Assembly: GCA_005884115.1 (NCBI GenBank)
Contig: VAXW01000005.1
Coordinates: 558,001-622,000, forward strand
Length of the DNA: 64,000 nucleotides
Reading direction: 5' to 3'
Origin: Actinomycetota bacterium
GTDB lineage: Bacteria; Actinomycetota; Thermoleophilia; Solirubrobacterales; Solirubrobacteraceae
Shown: positions 8,198 through 18,465 of the stretch, piece after piece
How positions within the stretch are numbered: the stretch's first letter is position 1
Layout: every line of letters begins with the position of its first letter
Made by a program: the position numbers and the translations under genes
Notes under the pieces: model-generated
Database searches by the model: none
The model's input: only the letters and a program-made list of their open reading frames with translations
Told to the model about the DNA's origin: nothing

Positions 8198-9097
8198 CTA
8201 CCGGCCTCCAATCGTTCGCGCGCGCAGCGCGGCCTCGAGGCGCTCGAGCGCGTGCCGCACGATCTCCTCGTTCGGGAGCTCGCCGTCTGCGGCGAGCGCC
8301 CGACGCGCCTGGGCGGCGACCCCGTCGCCCAGCTTCTCGAGCTCAGCCATGCGGATCTCCAGGTCTGGCCGCTGCTCGGCGCGCAGCTCCGCGGTTGCTG
8401 CTGAGAACGCCGCCTGGAGCTCTACGGCGGCGAGCGCGAGGCGAGAATGATCGAGGTCGAGCCGCGAGCGCAGCGCGAAGCTCTCGCACAACAGCGCTGA
8501 TCCACGCGCTCCGAGCAGCTCGGCGAAGCGCTCCTGCGGGCGCAGCGCGGCGGTGCGCGCCCTGCCCCGGCCCAGGCCCGGCCGCGGCCCGCTCCGCCAT
8601 GAGATCTCACGGGCGTGCAGCCAGCGGCCGTCCGCGACGTGCTCGCCCTCGCCCCACCCGGCACGGATCACGAGCGCTTGATCGGCAGATACCTCATGGA
8701 CGTAGGGGTCGGCGGCCGCGATCCGGTGCAGGTGCAGCACGCGGTTGAGCACGCCGAACGCGTCGCGCGTCGCCTCTTCGGGGTCGAGGTCCTCGAGCCA
8801 CGCGCGTGCCTGGCGCTCGGCCGATACCGGCACGGGGTCGATGATCGACGCTCGGGAGGTGGCGACCAGCGCGGGCTCGGGCGCCGCATTGGGCTGCGCG
8901 GCGAGCGGCCGCGAGCGAACCGCTCCGGGCCAGCTGCGACCGCGGCCGGGCCCGCGCCGGCTGGCGGCGAGCGTGGCGAGCACGATCACGTGTTCAGCCT
9001 CGCCGCCGGGCTCTGCGCGCAGCAGGTAGCGCCCGTCGGGCGGCCCCAGCTCCCACGGGAACTCCATCTGCATGAAGAGGAACAGCGACTGTGCCAT
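8198..9097 (-). CDS. hypothetical protein
   Basis: 299 residues from ATG 9097, starting MAQSLFLFMQMEFPWELGPP. I do not recognise a known family. A proline/arginine/alanine-rich stretch (residues about 45-85) separates a short N-terminal beta-rich part (DGRYLLRAEPG, HVIVLATLA) from a mostly alpha-helical C-terminal domain with SWRSGPRPGLGRG and a long charged helix. There is no signal peptide or membrane segment. The stop is 26 bases upstream of the AKR-like gene start, so both could be read from one promoter in the divergent 84-base gap with the phasin-like gene. Confidence 0.6.
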   Translation of the reverse strand: MAQSLFLFMQMEFPWELGPPDGRYLLRAEPGGEAEHVIVLATLAASRRGPGRGRSWPGAVRSRPLAAQPNAAPEPALVATSRASIIDPVPVSAERQARAWLEDLDPEEATRDAFGVLNRVLHLHRIAAADPYVHEVSADQALVIRAGWGEGEHVADGRWLHAREISWRSGPRPGLGRGRARTAALRPQERFAELLGARGSALLCESFALRSRLDLDHSRLALAAVELQAAFSAATAELRAEQRPDLEIRMAELEKLGDGVAAQARRALAADGELPNEEIVRHALERLEAALRARTIGGR

Positions 9098-9181
9098 CGC
9101 TGCACCGTATCCTTCCGCTCAAGCCTCGGGCGGCGACCCGCGCGGGTGTGCTGGCCCTGATCTCAAGTACAGGAGACGCGG

Positions 9182-9664
9182 ATGTCTGACAGCAGCAATC
9201 TCGCCAAGAGGGTTCGCGAGCGCCTCGGTGACACGACCGAGGACCGTCTCGGGAAGGCGCTGTCGGATCTACTCGAAAACCCGCTCGTCACCGGGGCGAT
9301 CGGGCGCGCATTCGACGCTCGCGAGAAGGCGTCGCAGGCCCAGGAGGTCGCGATGGGCGCCCTCAACATCCCGTCTTCGACCGACATCGAAAGGCTGACG
9401 CGCCGCCTGCGCACCGTCTCGCAGCGCCTCGAGGGAATCGAGGACGCGGTCGCGCGCCTGGAGCGCTCGCTGGCGTCCTCGGCGCTCGAAGGCCGCCTGG
9501 CTGCGATCGAGCAGCGGCTCGCGGATGTGGCCGAAGCGCTCGAGCGGCTCGCCGCTCCCGAGCCCCCAGCGGCTGGCGCCTCGGCCGGCGCGTCCGATGC
9601 GAAGCAGAAGCCGGCGCGAGCGAAGCGCCCGAAGGCGCAGGCCGCGGGCAAGGCCAAGGGCTGA
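9182..9664 (+). CDS. phasin-like coiled-coil protein
   Basis: 160 residues with a good ribosome binding site (CAGGAG, 6 bases before ATG). Residues 1-50 are a charged helix containing LENPLVTGAIGRAFDAREKA. Residues 60-125 form a heptad-rich coiled coil (LTRRLRTVSQRLEGIEDAVA). The last 35 residues are an Ala/Pro/Lys tail (KQKPARAKRPKAQAAGKAKG). Coiled coil plus basic Lys/Ala/Pro tail is the arrangement of polyhydroxyalkanoate granule proteins (PhaF/PhaI-like) and of small nucleoid-binding proteins. No PHA synthase is in the window. The function is inferred from architecture only. Confidence 0.7.
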   Translation: MSDSSNLAKRVRERLGDTTEDRLGKALSDLLENPLVTGAIGRAFDAREKASQAQEVAMGALNIPSSTDIERLTRRLRTVSQRLEGIEDAVARLERSLASSALEGRLAAIEQRLADVAEALERLAAPEPPAAGASAGASDAKQKPARAKRPKAQAAGKAKG

Positions 9665-9754
9665 GGAAGCCCCGCCGGCCACGCCGGCGATCAGTCGACG
9701 CCAGCCCGCGGAGCCCCGCTGCACCGTGAGCGGACCGCGGCCTGCTGGGCGGCC

Positions 9755-10483
9755 TCACGACGAGCCAGCTTGGCCCCGGGGCCCGAGCGCGCGCAGCGCG
9801 AGCGCCCCCATCTTCTCGGCGGCGTCGCGCAGGAGGTGGTCCTCGATGCGCGTGCGCGCGCCGTGGGCGTCGAACGTGTCGGTGACGGCGAGCACGCAGG
9901 CGACGGGTACTTTTTCGTTTGAGCCCAGCGCGAACAGCGCCGCCGCCTCCATGTCGACGGCGATCGCGCCGTGCTCGCGTGAGCGCCGCAGATCGTCGTA
10001 GAAGAGGTCGACGCTCATCACGGTCCCCGCGCGCGTTGAGCCGGCTGCCGCCTCGAGTGCGTGCGTGAGCGCCCCATCGGCGGCCACGCGCTCAGCGAAG
10101 CCGAGCGCCCTGGAGGTCCCGTCGGCGCAGATCGACTCGCGCGCGATCAGCAGCTCGCCCAAGGCGAGCGAGGCGTCGAGCGCGCCGCACGTTCCCACGC
10201 GGATCGCACGCCGCGCGCCGAGCGCGATCAGCTCGCTGAGCACGATTGCGGCCGAGGGCCCGCCCATCCCCGTGGCCTGGATCGTGAGCGGCTCGCCGTC
10301 GCCCGCGGCCCCGGTGTAGCCCCAGAGGCCGCGATGATGGTTGAACATGCGCGGCTCGGCGAGCAGCGCCTGGGCCAGGGCCAGGGCCCGGCCGGGGTCG
10401 CCGGGCAGCAGCACGCGCTCGGCGAGCGGGGCCGTGGGTCGCAGATGCAGCGCGGCGCCGGCGGCTGGCTCCGGGAGGGACAA
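9755..10483 (-). CDS. nucleoside phosphorylase (PNP/UDP family)
   Basis: 242 residues, the length of DeoD/Udp-type phosphorylases, which split purine nucleosides or uridine with phosphate in salvage. Motifs in order are LLPGDPGRA (phosphate site), TGMGGPSAAIVLSEL, RVGTCGAL (base/phosphate loop) and VDMEAAALF, the family signature with the ribose-binding Met-Glu pair. The C-terminal segment LAVTDTFD resembles the purine-type SD(T/H) loop. Purine versus uridine specificity is not decided. The start is ATG 10483, 54 bases from the divergent MerR-cyclase gene. Purine salvage is also served by hpt further along. Confidence 0.88.
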   Translation of the reverse strand: MSLPEPAAGAALHLRPTAPLAERVLLPGDPGRALALAQALLAEPRMFNHHRGLWGYTGAAGDGEPLTIQATGMGGPSAAIVLSELIALGARRAIRVGTCGALDASLALGELLIARESICADGTSRALGFAERVAADGALTHALEAAAGSTRAGTVMSVDLFYDDLRRSREHGAIAVDMEAAALFALGSNEKVPVACVLAVTDTFDAHGARTRIEDHLLRDAAEKMGALALRALGPRGQAGSS

Positions 10484-10536
10484 GGGGGGCGACTTTAAAC
10501 TGGCGGCTATGGAAACGCGACAGCGATGGGCGCGGC

Positions 10537-11763
10537 GTGGCTGAGAGGCGCTCGAGCCCTGAAGGCACCGGCGACGACACGCAGCTCACGCTCGCGCAGG
10601 TCGCCGCGCGCGCGGGGGTGTCGGTCTCGACGGTCAGACGCTGGGTGCAGAAGGGCCTGGTGCCGGGCTACGACGGGCGCTGGACAGCTGCAACGGCGGC
10701 GTACGTGCGGGTGATCGAGCGCCTGCGCGCGCGCGGGCACACGCTCGAGGAAATCAAGCGGGCGGGCGACCAGGGCCAGCTGGCGGTCGGGCCGATCGAG
10801 AACCTGCTAAGCGCGTCGGAGGGCCGCTACACGCTGCGCGAGCTCACGCGCGCGACGGGCCTTCAGGCGTCGGTGATCGAACGCATCTTCGCGGCCATGG
10901 GCATGGCGAGGCTGCCGTCGGAGCTCCTGTCCGAGGAGGACCTGGAGATGCTGCGCTACGTGGCCGCGATGCTCGACGCGGGGCTCCCGCCGGAGGCGTT
11001 CTTGCAGCTCGCTCGCGTCTACGGCCACGCCCTGGCGCAGATCGCCGACGCGGAGGTGCGCTTGGTCCACCTCTACGTGCACGAGCCGCTCATGCGCGCG
11101 GGCGTCGCGAACGTGGAGATCGCCGAGCAGATGGAGGCGCTGGCACGGCAGCTGATGCCGTTCGTGGTGCCGTTGCTCAGCTACATGCACACGCGGCTTC
11201 TGGGACAGTTCGTCGAGCAGGACGTGATCGGCCACATGGAGAGCGATCTCTCCGACGGCGCTCCCGAAGAAGGCCGGCTGCGGGTCGCGATCGTGTTCGC
11301 TGACCTGGCCGGATATGCGCGCCTGACGGTCGAGCAGGGCGACGAGGAGGCGCTGGGGGTGGTCGAGCGCTTCGTCGAGGCGGTGGAGCAGAGCCTGCCG
11401 GCCGACGCGCGCGTGATCAAGACGCTGGGCGATGAGGTGATGATCGTCGGCCCCGACCCGGCCGCGCTGGCGGCCTGGGCGGTGCGGCTGGGCGCGATGA
11501 TCGACGACGACGGGCCGCCGCCGCGCATCGGCATCCACTACGGCGAGGCGCTGTACCGCGACGGGGACTATTACGGGCGCGACATCAACCAGGCCGCGCG
11601 CGTGGTCGCGCGGGCGAGCGGCGGCGAGGTGCTGGCCACGCGATCCGTCGTCGAGGAGGCGGCGGGACTCGACGGCGTCACCTTCGAGCGCATCGGGGAG
11701 GTGGGCTTGAAGGGCTTCTCGGAGCCCACGGAGCTGTTCATCGCTGCCTCCGGGCGCGGGTAG
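10537..11763 (+). CDS. MerR-type HTH fused to class III adenylate cyclase
   Basis: 408 residues from a GTG start. Residues about 17-75 are a MerR-type winged HTH (LAQVAARAGVSVSTVRRWVQ, then RARGHTLEEIKRA). Residues 90-190 resemble the regulatory helical domain seen in front of mycobacterial cyclases such as Rv1264 (RYTLRELTRATG, LSEEDLEMLRY). From about 245 comes a class III cyclase domain: metal-binding aspartates in VFADLAGY and TLGDEVMIV, the adenine-selecting Lys in IKTLGDE and Asp in DGDYYG, and the transition-state Asn/Arg pair in INQAARVV. All catalytic positions appear intact, so cAMP synthesis is likely. It lies 6 bases from tilS. Confidence 0.88.
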   Translation: MAERRSSPEGTGDDTQLTLAQVAARAGVSVSTVRRWVQKGLVPGYDGRWTAATAAYVRVIERLRARGHTLEEIKRAGDQGQLAVGPIENLLSASEGRYTLRELTRATGLQASVIERIFAAMGMARLPSELLSEEDLEMLRYVAAMLDAGLPPEAFLQLARVYGHALAQIADAEVRLVHLYVHEPLMRAGVANVEIAEQMEALARQLMPFVVPLLSYMHTRLLGQFVEQDVIGHMESDLSDGAPEEGRLRVAIVFADLAGYARLTVEQGDEEALGVVERFVEAVEQSLPADARVIKTLGDEVMIVGPDPAALAAWAVRLGAMIDDDGPPPRIGIHYGEALYRDGDYYGRDINQAARVVARASGGEVLATRSVVEEAAGLDGVTFERIGEVGLKGFSEPTELFIAASGRG

Positions 11764-11769
11764 GTCCGC

Positions 11770-12777
11770 ATGGGCGCCGATGAGGTGCTCGCCACGGTGC
11801 GTGCCTCGGGGCTCCTGCAGCGCGGGCAGCCCGTGGTGGCGATGCTGTCGGGAGGCCGCGACTCGGTCTGCCTGCTCGATCTCGCCGTGCGCTTCTGCGG
11901 CCCCGAGCACGTTGGCGCGCTGCACCTCAACTACGGGCTGCGCGAAGAGGCGGACGGGGACGAGCGCCACTGCGTGCAGCTGTGCAAGCGCCTGGGAGTC
12001 GAGCTCGAGGTCGTGCGTGCGAGCCGCGCGCCGGCGCCGGCTGGTGGCGCGCGCAGAAGCGGTCCCGAGCCCTCGGGAAACCTGCAGGCGTGGGCGCGCG
12101 AGGTGCGCTACGCGGAGGCCGAGCGCCTGGCTCAGAAGCGCGATGCGCTGATCGCGGCCGGCCACACCGCTTCAGACCAGGTGGAGACGATCCTCTACCG
12201 CCTCGCGGCCTCGCCGGGGCGCCGCGCGCTGCTCGGGATGCCGGCCAGCGAGGGCCGCCTTATCCGCCCCCTGCTGCACGTCACGCGCGAGCAGACGGGT
12301 GCCTACTGCCAGGAGCGCGGCCTGCGCTGGCGCGATGACTCCTCGAACGAGGATCAGCGCTACGCGCGCACGCGCGTGCGCCATGACCTGGTGGCGGCTC
12401 TGCGCGCCGTGCACCCGGCCGCCCAGGCCAACGTGCTGCGCACGGCGGAGCTGCTGCGGGCGGAGACGGAGCTGCTTGACGCCCTCGTGAGCGAGGAGCT
12501 CGGCGGGCGAGGCAGCATCACGCTCGAGCGCCTCGAGGCTCTACCCGCGGCCCTGGCTCGCATGGTGGTGGTGCGCCTGGCCGAGGACGCAGCGGGCGCA
12601 TACGTGCCGCAGGCCGGCGAGCGCGTCGAGGAGCTGATCGAGCTGAGCCGTCGCGGCGGGCGTCACGAGCTTCACCTCGGCGGGCATGCGGGCGCGGTGA
12701 TCGAGGGGGGAGTGCTCGAGATGGTGCGGCTGCCGGCGCGCGCGCCGCGCGAGAGCCGCGGGGACGCGCGCGACTAG
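11770..12777 (+). CDS. tilS: tRNA(Ile)-lysidine synthetase
   Basis: 335 residues. The N-type ATP pyrophosphatase P-loop SGGRDS is at about residue 29, followed by LHLNYGLR and the lysidine-synthetase signatures AAGHTASDQVET and RPLLHVTREQT. WRDDSSNEDQRYARTRVR is the classical TilS tRNA-contact motif. The enzyme attaches lysine to C34 of tRNA-Ile(CAU) so it reads AUA, an essential step. It is shorter than E. coli TilS (432) and lacks most of the C-terminal domain, as is common in Actinobacteria. The gene lies 6 bases after the cyclase and 10 before hpt, and tilS-hpt-ftsH is a widely conserved order. Confidence 0.95.
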   Translation: MGADEVLATVRASGLLQRGQPVVAMLSGGRDSVCLLDLAVRFCGPEHVGALHLNYGLREEADGDERHCVQLCKRLGVELEVVRASRAPAPAGGARRSGPEPSGNLQAWAREVRYAEAERLAQKRDALIAAGHTASDQVETILYRLAASPGRRALLGMPASEGRLIRPLLHVTREQTGAYCQERGLRWRDDSSNEDQRYARTRVRHDLVAALRAVHPAAQANVLRTAELLRAETELLDALVSEELGGRGSITLERLEALPAALARMVVVRLAEDAAGAYVPQAGERVEELIELSRRGGRHELHLGGHAGAVIEGGVLEMVRLPARAPRESRGDARD

Positions 12778-12787
12778 ACTCTCGGCG

Positions 12788-13336
12788 GTGGCCAGTATCT
12801 CGCGCGCCGACGTAGAGGCCCCGATCGGAGAGGTGCTCGTGAGCGCCGATGAACTGCAGCGCCGCGTGCGCGAGCTGGGGGCGGAGATCTCGCGCGACTA
12901 CGCGGGCCGCTCGCTGCTGCTCGTGGGCGTGCTCAAGGGCGCGGTGTTCTTCCTCTCAGACCTCATGCGCTCCATCGAGATCCCCGTGGAGCTCGACTTC
13001 ATGGCCGTCGCCTCCTACGGCTCGGCAACCGACTCCTCGGGCGTGGTGCGGATCCTCAAGGACCTCGATGTGGTGATCGAAGGGCGCGACGTGCTGATCG
13101 TGGAGGACATCGTCGACTCGGGCCTGACGCTGCAGTACCTGATCCGCAACCTCGGCTCGCGCAACCCGCGCACGCTGGAGGTGTGCGCGCTGCTGACCAA
13201 GCCCGAGCGGCGCAAGGTGGACCTGCCGACGCGCTACGTCGGCTTCGAGATCCCCGACCGCTTCGTCGTGGGCTACGGGCTCGACTACGCCGAGCGCCAT
13301 CGCAACCTCCCCTACGTGGCGGCGTTCGAGCGTTAA
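12788..13336 (+). CDS. hpt: hypoxanthine phosphoribosyltransferase
   Basis: 182 residues from a GTG start. The PRPP-binding loop VLIVEDIVDSGLTL (residues about 100-113) with two acidic residues is diagnostic. LLVGVLKGAVFF near residue 45 carries the PPi loop, and VGYGLDYAERHRNLPYVA is the conserved C-terminal purine-site signature. The enzyme converts hypoxanthine or guanine plus PRPP to IMP or GMP. The length matches bacterial Hpt. It sits between tilS and ftsH, the same order as in B. subtilis and many Actinobacteria. Confidence 0.95.
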   Translation: MASISRADVEAPIGEVLVSADELQRRVRELGAEISRDYAGRSLLLVGVLKGAVFFLSDLMRSIEIPVELDFMAVASYGSATDSSGVVRILKDLDVVIEGRDVLIVEDIVDSGLTLQYLIRNLGSRNPRTLEVCALLTKPERRKVDLPTRYVGFEIPDRFVVGYGLDYAERHRNLPYVAAFER

Positions 13337-13500
13337 AGGGGCCGCGCGGCGCGCCTGTTGCGGCGCTTGCGCGGCTGGGTTGGTCGCGCGTGAGAGGCCC
13401 GTGCGGGGCGCGGAAACGCCCGGATTTTGGGCTGCCTCATGGTACGCTAGGGGACTGGCGACCACTGCGTCACACGGCGCGGGACGTTCAGGATTACGCC

Positions 13501-15480
<1,980 letters not shown>

Positions 15481-15741
15481 TTGGCCGTCAAGCTGCACCG
15501 CTGCCGCACGATGTGGATCAAGGGTCCGCACCCGTGCTGGAAGGTGCAGAAGGCACTCGAGGACGCGGGCGTCGAGTACGAGGTCGTAAAGCACCCTGTC
15601 CGCCGCGGCAAGCGCGCGGAGTACGTGGCGCTCACGGGCCAGAAGCTGTTCCCGGCCGTCGAGCTCGAGGATGGCCGCGTGATCCGCGAAGAATCGAAGG
15701 ACCTCGTGGCGCGCATTCGTGAGGGCCGACTGAGCGCTTGA
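15481..15741 (+). CDS. small GST-N/glutaredoxin-fold protein
   Basis: 86 residues from a TTG start adjoining the ftsH stop codon. The layout of a short first strand (VKLHRCR), a CxxxW helix (HPCWKVQKALEDAG), a second strand VEYEVVKHP, and then PAVELEDGRVIRES-like turns with the cis-proline of the thioredoxin fold matches the N-terminal domain of glutathione S-transferases. It has no C-terminal helical domain. Cys residues at about 8 and 19 could be redox-active, but a CxxC motif is absent. It shares a TTGA overlap with folP, so it is translated in the same operon. Its substrate is unknown. Confidence 0.75.
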   Translation: MAVKLHRCRTMWIKGPHPCWKVQKALEDAGVEYEVVKHPVRRGKRAEYVALTGQKLFPAVELEDGRVIREESKDLVARIREGRLSA

Positions 15742-16610
15742 GCATCCCCGGCGAGCCCCCCCGCGGCGTGCGCGTGATGGGGATCTTGAACGTGACGCCG
15801 GATTCGTTCTCCGACGGCGGTCGCTTCCTGGAGCCGCAGACGGCGATCGAGCACGGCCGCGAGTTGATCGCCGAAGGCGCCGACATCGTCGACGTTGGCG
15901 GCGAGTCCACGCGCCCGGGCGCGCGCGAGGTCTCCGCGCGTGAGGAGCTCGCGCGCGTGCGGCCCGTGATAGAGGGCCTCATGGCCGAGCGCGACGAGAG
16001 CGGCGCGGTGATTTCGGTCGACACCTCCAAGGCGTCGGTGGCGGCGGCGGCGCTGCGGGCGGGGGCGAGCTTCATAAACGACGTCACCGCCCTGCGCGGC
16101 GACGCGCAAATGGTCGGCGTGGTGGCTGACAGCGGCGCCCAGTGCTGCCTCATGCACATGCTCGGCGATCCGCGCACGATGCAGCGCGACCCGCGCTACG
16201 AGGACGTCGTGAGCGAGGTCAAGTCGTTTCTGGAGGAGCGCCTTGCCTTCGCCGTGCGCGAGGGCGTGCGCGAGCAGCAGGTGCTGCTCGACCCGGGCAT
16301 AGGCTTCGGCAAGACGGTGGCGCACAACCTGGCGCTGCTCGCGCGCCTGGACGAGCTCGTGAGCATCGGGCGCCCGATCGTGGTGGGGACCTCGCGCAAG
16401 AGCTTTCTCGCGCGCCTTACGACGCGTCCCTCCGAGCCCCACGAGCGGCTGGCGGGCACGCTCGCGACGAGCGTGCTCGCGTTCGAGCGCGGGGCCAGCG
16501 TCTTGCGCGTCCACGACGTGGCGCCCGCGCGCGAGGCGCTCGAGGTGGCGGCTGCTACCTTGGGCGGGCGATGGACGGCGAGCAGCCCGCCGAAGACCCC
16601 GACGAGCTAG
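15738..16610 (+). CDS. folP: dihydropteroate synthase
   Basis: 290 residues from TTG 15738, overlapping the previous stop by four bases (TTGA). Both family signatures are present: MGILNVTPDSFSDGGRF near residue 15, and ADIVDVGGESTRPGA near 50. Downstream are ISVDTSKASVA, SFINDVTAL, LLDPGIGFGKT and GTSRKSFL, covering the pterin and p-aminobenzoate/phosphate sites. The enzyme condenses 6-hydroxymethyl-dihydropterin diphosphate with pABA in folate synthesis and is the sulfonamide target. folB overlaps its 3' end by 40 bases and folK lies 4 kb downstream, so the folate operon is split here. Confidence 0.96.
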   Translation: MSIPGEPPRGVRVMGILNVTPDSFSDGGRFLEPQTAIEHGRELIAEGADIVDVGGESTRPGAREVSAREELARVRPVIEGLMAERDESGAVISVDTSKASVAAAALRAGASFINDVTALRGDAQMVGVVADSGAQCCLMHMLGDPRTMQRDPRYEDVVSEVKSFLEERLAFAVREGVREQQVLLDPGIGFGKTVAHNLALLARLDELVSIGRPIVVGTSRKSFLARLTTRPSEPHERLAGTLATSVLAFERGASVLRVHDVAPAREALEVAAATLGGRWTASSPPKTPTS

Positions 16611-17008
16611 ACGAGGAGCCTTCCGCCGACGAGGACGCGCCCGAATCGGTCACGATCGAGATCACGGGCCTCTCGCTCTACACCCACCACGGGGTCAGCG
16701 AGGCAGAGCGCGAGGTGGGCCAGCGGCTGGTCGTGGACGTGCGCCTTGACATGGGCGAGTGCGACGCCACCGCCACCGACTCGATCGAGGACACGATCGA
16801 CTACGTGCAGGTGTGCCAGCTGATCGCGCTGGTCGCCCAGCAGCGCTCGCACAGCACGCTCGAGCGCCTGTGCAGCACGATCGCCAACCGCCTGCTGAGC
16901 GACTACGAGCTGGAAGCCGTGTGGGTGAAGGCGTCCAAGCCCGAGCCGCCGATCGCGCTGAGCGTGGAGGAGGTCTCGGTGGAGGTGTGGCGCGAGGCCG
17001 AGGCCTGA
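16571..17008 (+). CDS. folB: dihydroneopterin aldolase
   Basis: 145 residues from ATG 16571, inside the end of folP. The catalytic domain begins at about residue 28 (VTIEITGLSLYTHHGVSEAE), includes DTIDYVQVCQLI with the conserved active-site Tyr, LERLCSTIANRLL with the Glu that binds the pterin, and ends with VWVKASKPEPPI, where the conserved Lys is found. The first 27 residues are an acidic, probably disordered extension (about half Asp/Glu) that most FolB proteins lack; it arises from the overlap with folP. The enzyme converts dihydroneopterin to 6-hydroxymethyl-dihydropterin. Confidence 0.93.
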   Translation: MDGEQPAEDPDELDEEPSADEDAPESVTIEITGLSLYTHHGVSEAEREVGQRLVVDVRLDMGECDATATDSIEDTIDYVQVCQLIALVAQQRSHSTLERLCSTIANRLLSDYELEAVWVKASKPEPPIALSVEEVSVEVWREAEA

Positions 17009-17092
17009 GCCGTCGGGGCTTGGCGGCCATGCGCGGTCGTATGAACGTCGAGCCGCGGTAACGCGGTGGGCAGACGGGGCATCCGTTGGGGC

Positions 17093-17317
17093 ATGGGAAA
17101 ATACTCGTGCCCCGTCTGCCGCGAGGACCTGCCGCCCGCTGGCTACAGCCGAATCGTGGATGGCGAGAAGAGCGTTCGAGGACCACACGACTTGCCCATT
17201 GAAAGAAGGCGCTGCGCTGAGTGCGGTGAAAGCCTCGAACGCGAACCGCTAGGTCACTGGCTCATGGCAGGTTCTCTGGTGTCCACTGGGGAGCTGGCGA
17301 GCCCCGAGTCTCGCTAG
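17093..17317 (+). CDS. small zinc-ribbon protein
   Basis: About 74 residues from ATG 17093; an in-frame GTG at 17066 would add nine residues. Two CxxC pairs, CPVC near the N-terminus and CAEC about 35 residues later, form a probable zinc ribbon. The rest is short and polar with no membrane segment. I cannot assign a function. It lies 84 bases after folB on the same strand and its codon use is slightly less GC-rich, so it may be an independent small gene. It is convergent with the kelch gene. Confidence 0.5.
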   Translation: MGKYSCPVCREDLPPAGYSRIVDGEKSVRGPHDLPIERRRCAECGESLEREPLGHWLMAGSLVSTGELASPESR

Positions 17318-17376
17318 TCCTCGCGCCGCGCCCTCCGAGCCTAGGCGCACGCCTGAGGCAGGGCTCGACGACGCGC

Positions 17377-17399
17377 GAGCCGCGGCGCTGCTGCGGCTC
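17377..17399. terminator. hairpin between convergent genes
   Basis: GAGCCGC, a 9-base loop, then GCGGCTC form a perfect 7-bp stem just beyond the stop of the minus-strand kelch gene. No T-run follows in either direction, so it is a terminator candidate only by position. Confidence 0.4.
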
Positions 17400-18462
17400 A
17401 GCGCACCCTGATTCGGAGGATCTCCCCGCGCACGTGGCCGCCGGAGTCGCGGCCGCCTGCCAGCAGCGCTTCTTCGCCTAGCGTGACGGCGGCGAGGTCG
17501 GACAGAGCCCGCGGCAGCTCTCCGGCGAGGCTCACCGCGCCGCTGGGCGAGATCGCGAGGATCTGGCGCGTCTGAGCGTTCAGTTCGGCTCCCCGGCCCC
17601 CGATCACGAGCACGCTGCCGCGCACCCTGACCGCGGCCGCGTGCGTGAGCGGGTGGGGCAGCCTCGCGAGCAGCGCGACCCTGCCGCTTGCGGGGTCGAA
17701 GCGGTAGACGTCGCGATCTGCGGTGGTGCCGGTCGTCCCCCCCGCGATCACGAGGCCGCCGCGCTGGGCGGCGACGGCGGCGTAGCGAACGGGTTGGGGC
17801 AGCAGCGCCGCGATCCGTGGCGGCTGGCCGGGACGCCAGGCGAGGATCGTGCGCAGCGGCACCTGTCCGGTGTAGCCGCCGACGATGTAGATGGTGCCGT
17901 CGATCTGCGCGCTGGCGACGTCGGACGCCGGCGTGGGGAGGCGGCCCGCCGGCTGTGCCTGGCCGCCGGCGGAGACGCGCAGGATACTCGCGAACGATTC
18001 CAGCGAGCCGCCGCCGAGCAGGAACACGGCGCCGCCGAGCGCGCTCGCCGTGGCGTCGTGCAGCGGGGCCGCCAGCGAGCCGATGCGCTGGCCCTGAGAG
18101 CCGCCCAGGCGCACTATCTGCGTGCTCGATCGATCGCTCTGATCGAGCCCCCCGATGAGCAGGGCGCTGGAGGCGCTGCTCGCGGCCACGGCCGCATCCT
18201 GGATCGGCTGCGGGAGCTGACCGGCGTACGTGACCAGCGCCCTCGGTGCCTGCGCTCGGGCTGCTGCCTGGTCGCTGCGCCGCGACGAGCGCCGCGAAGC
18301 GCCTTCGGAAGCGCCGTGGCGAGAGCTCCCCTGGGAGGCGAGCAGAACCGCGATCAGGATCGCGAGCAGAGCCCCGGCGGCCGCCGCGCGCCTGCGCCTG
18401 ACCGTGCGCCGGCGCGAGGCGGCTCCCGTCCGCCTCGCACGATCTGCGTGCGCGTCGCTCAT
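17398..18462 (-). CDS. membrane-anchored kelch-type beta-propeller protein
   Basis: 354 residues. A basic N-terminus (RRRTVRRRRAAAAG) is followed by one membrane segment (ALLAILIAVLLAS, residues 30-43), giving a type II anchor with the domain outside. From residue 80 on there are about six kelch-like repeats, seen as recurring GG pairs after hydrophobic strands: ALLIGGLDQ, FLLGGGSLE, YIVGGYTG, LVIAGGTTG, LVIGGRGAE, LLAGGRDSG. These would form a six-bladed propeller. No catalytic residues are seen; ligand binding outside the membrane is likely. The gene lies 3 bases downstream of a second anchored propeller gene, so the two are very probably one operon. Confidence 0.82.
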   Translation of the reverse strand: MSDAHADRARRTGAASRRRTVRRRRAAAAGALLAILIAVLLASQGSSRHGASEGASRRSSRRSDQAAARAQAPRALVTYAGQLPQPIQDAAVAASSASSALLIGGLDQSDRSSTQIVRLGGSQGQRIGSLAAPLHDATASALGGAVFLLGGGSLESFASILRVSAGGQAQPAGRLPTPASDVASAQIDGTIYIVGGYTGQVPLRTILAWRPGQPPRIAALLPQPVRYAAVAAQRGGLVIAGGTTGTTADRDVYRFDPASGRVALLARLPHPLTHAAAVRVRGSVLVIGGRGAELNAQTRQILAISPSGAVSLAGELPRALSDLAAVTLGEEALLAGGRDSGGHVRGEILRIRVR

Positions 18463-18465
18463 CCC

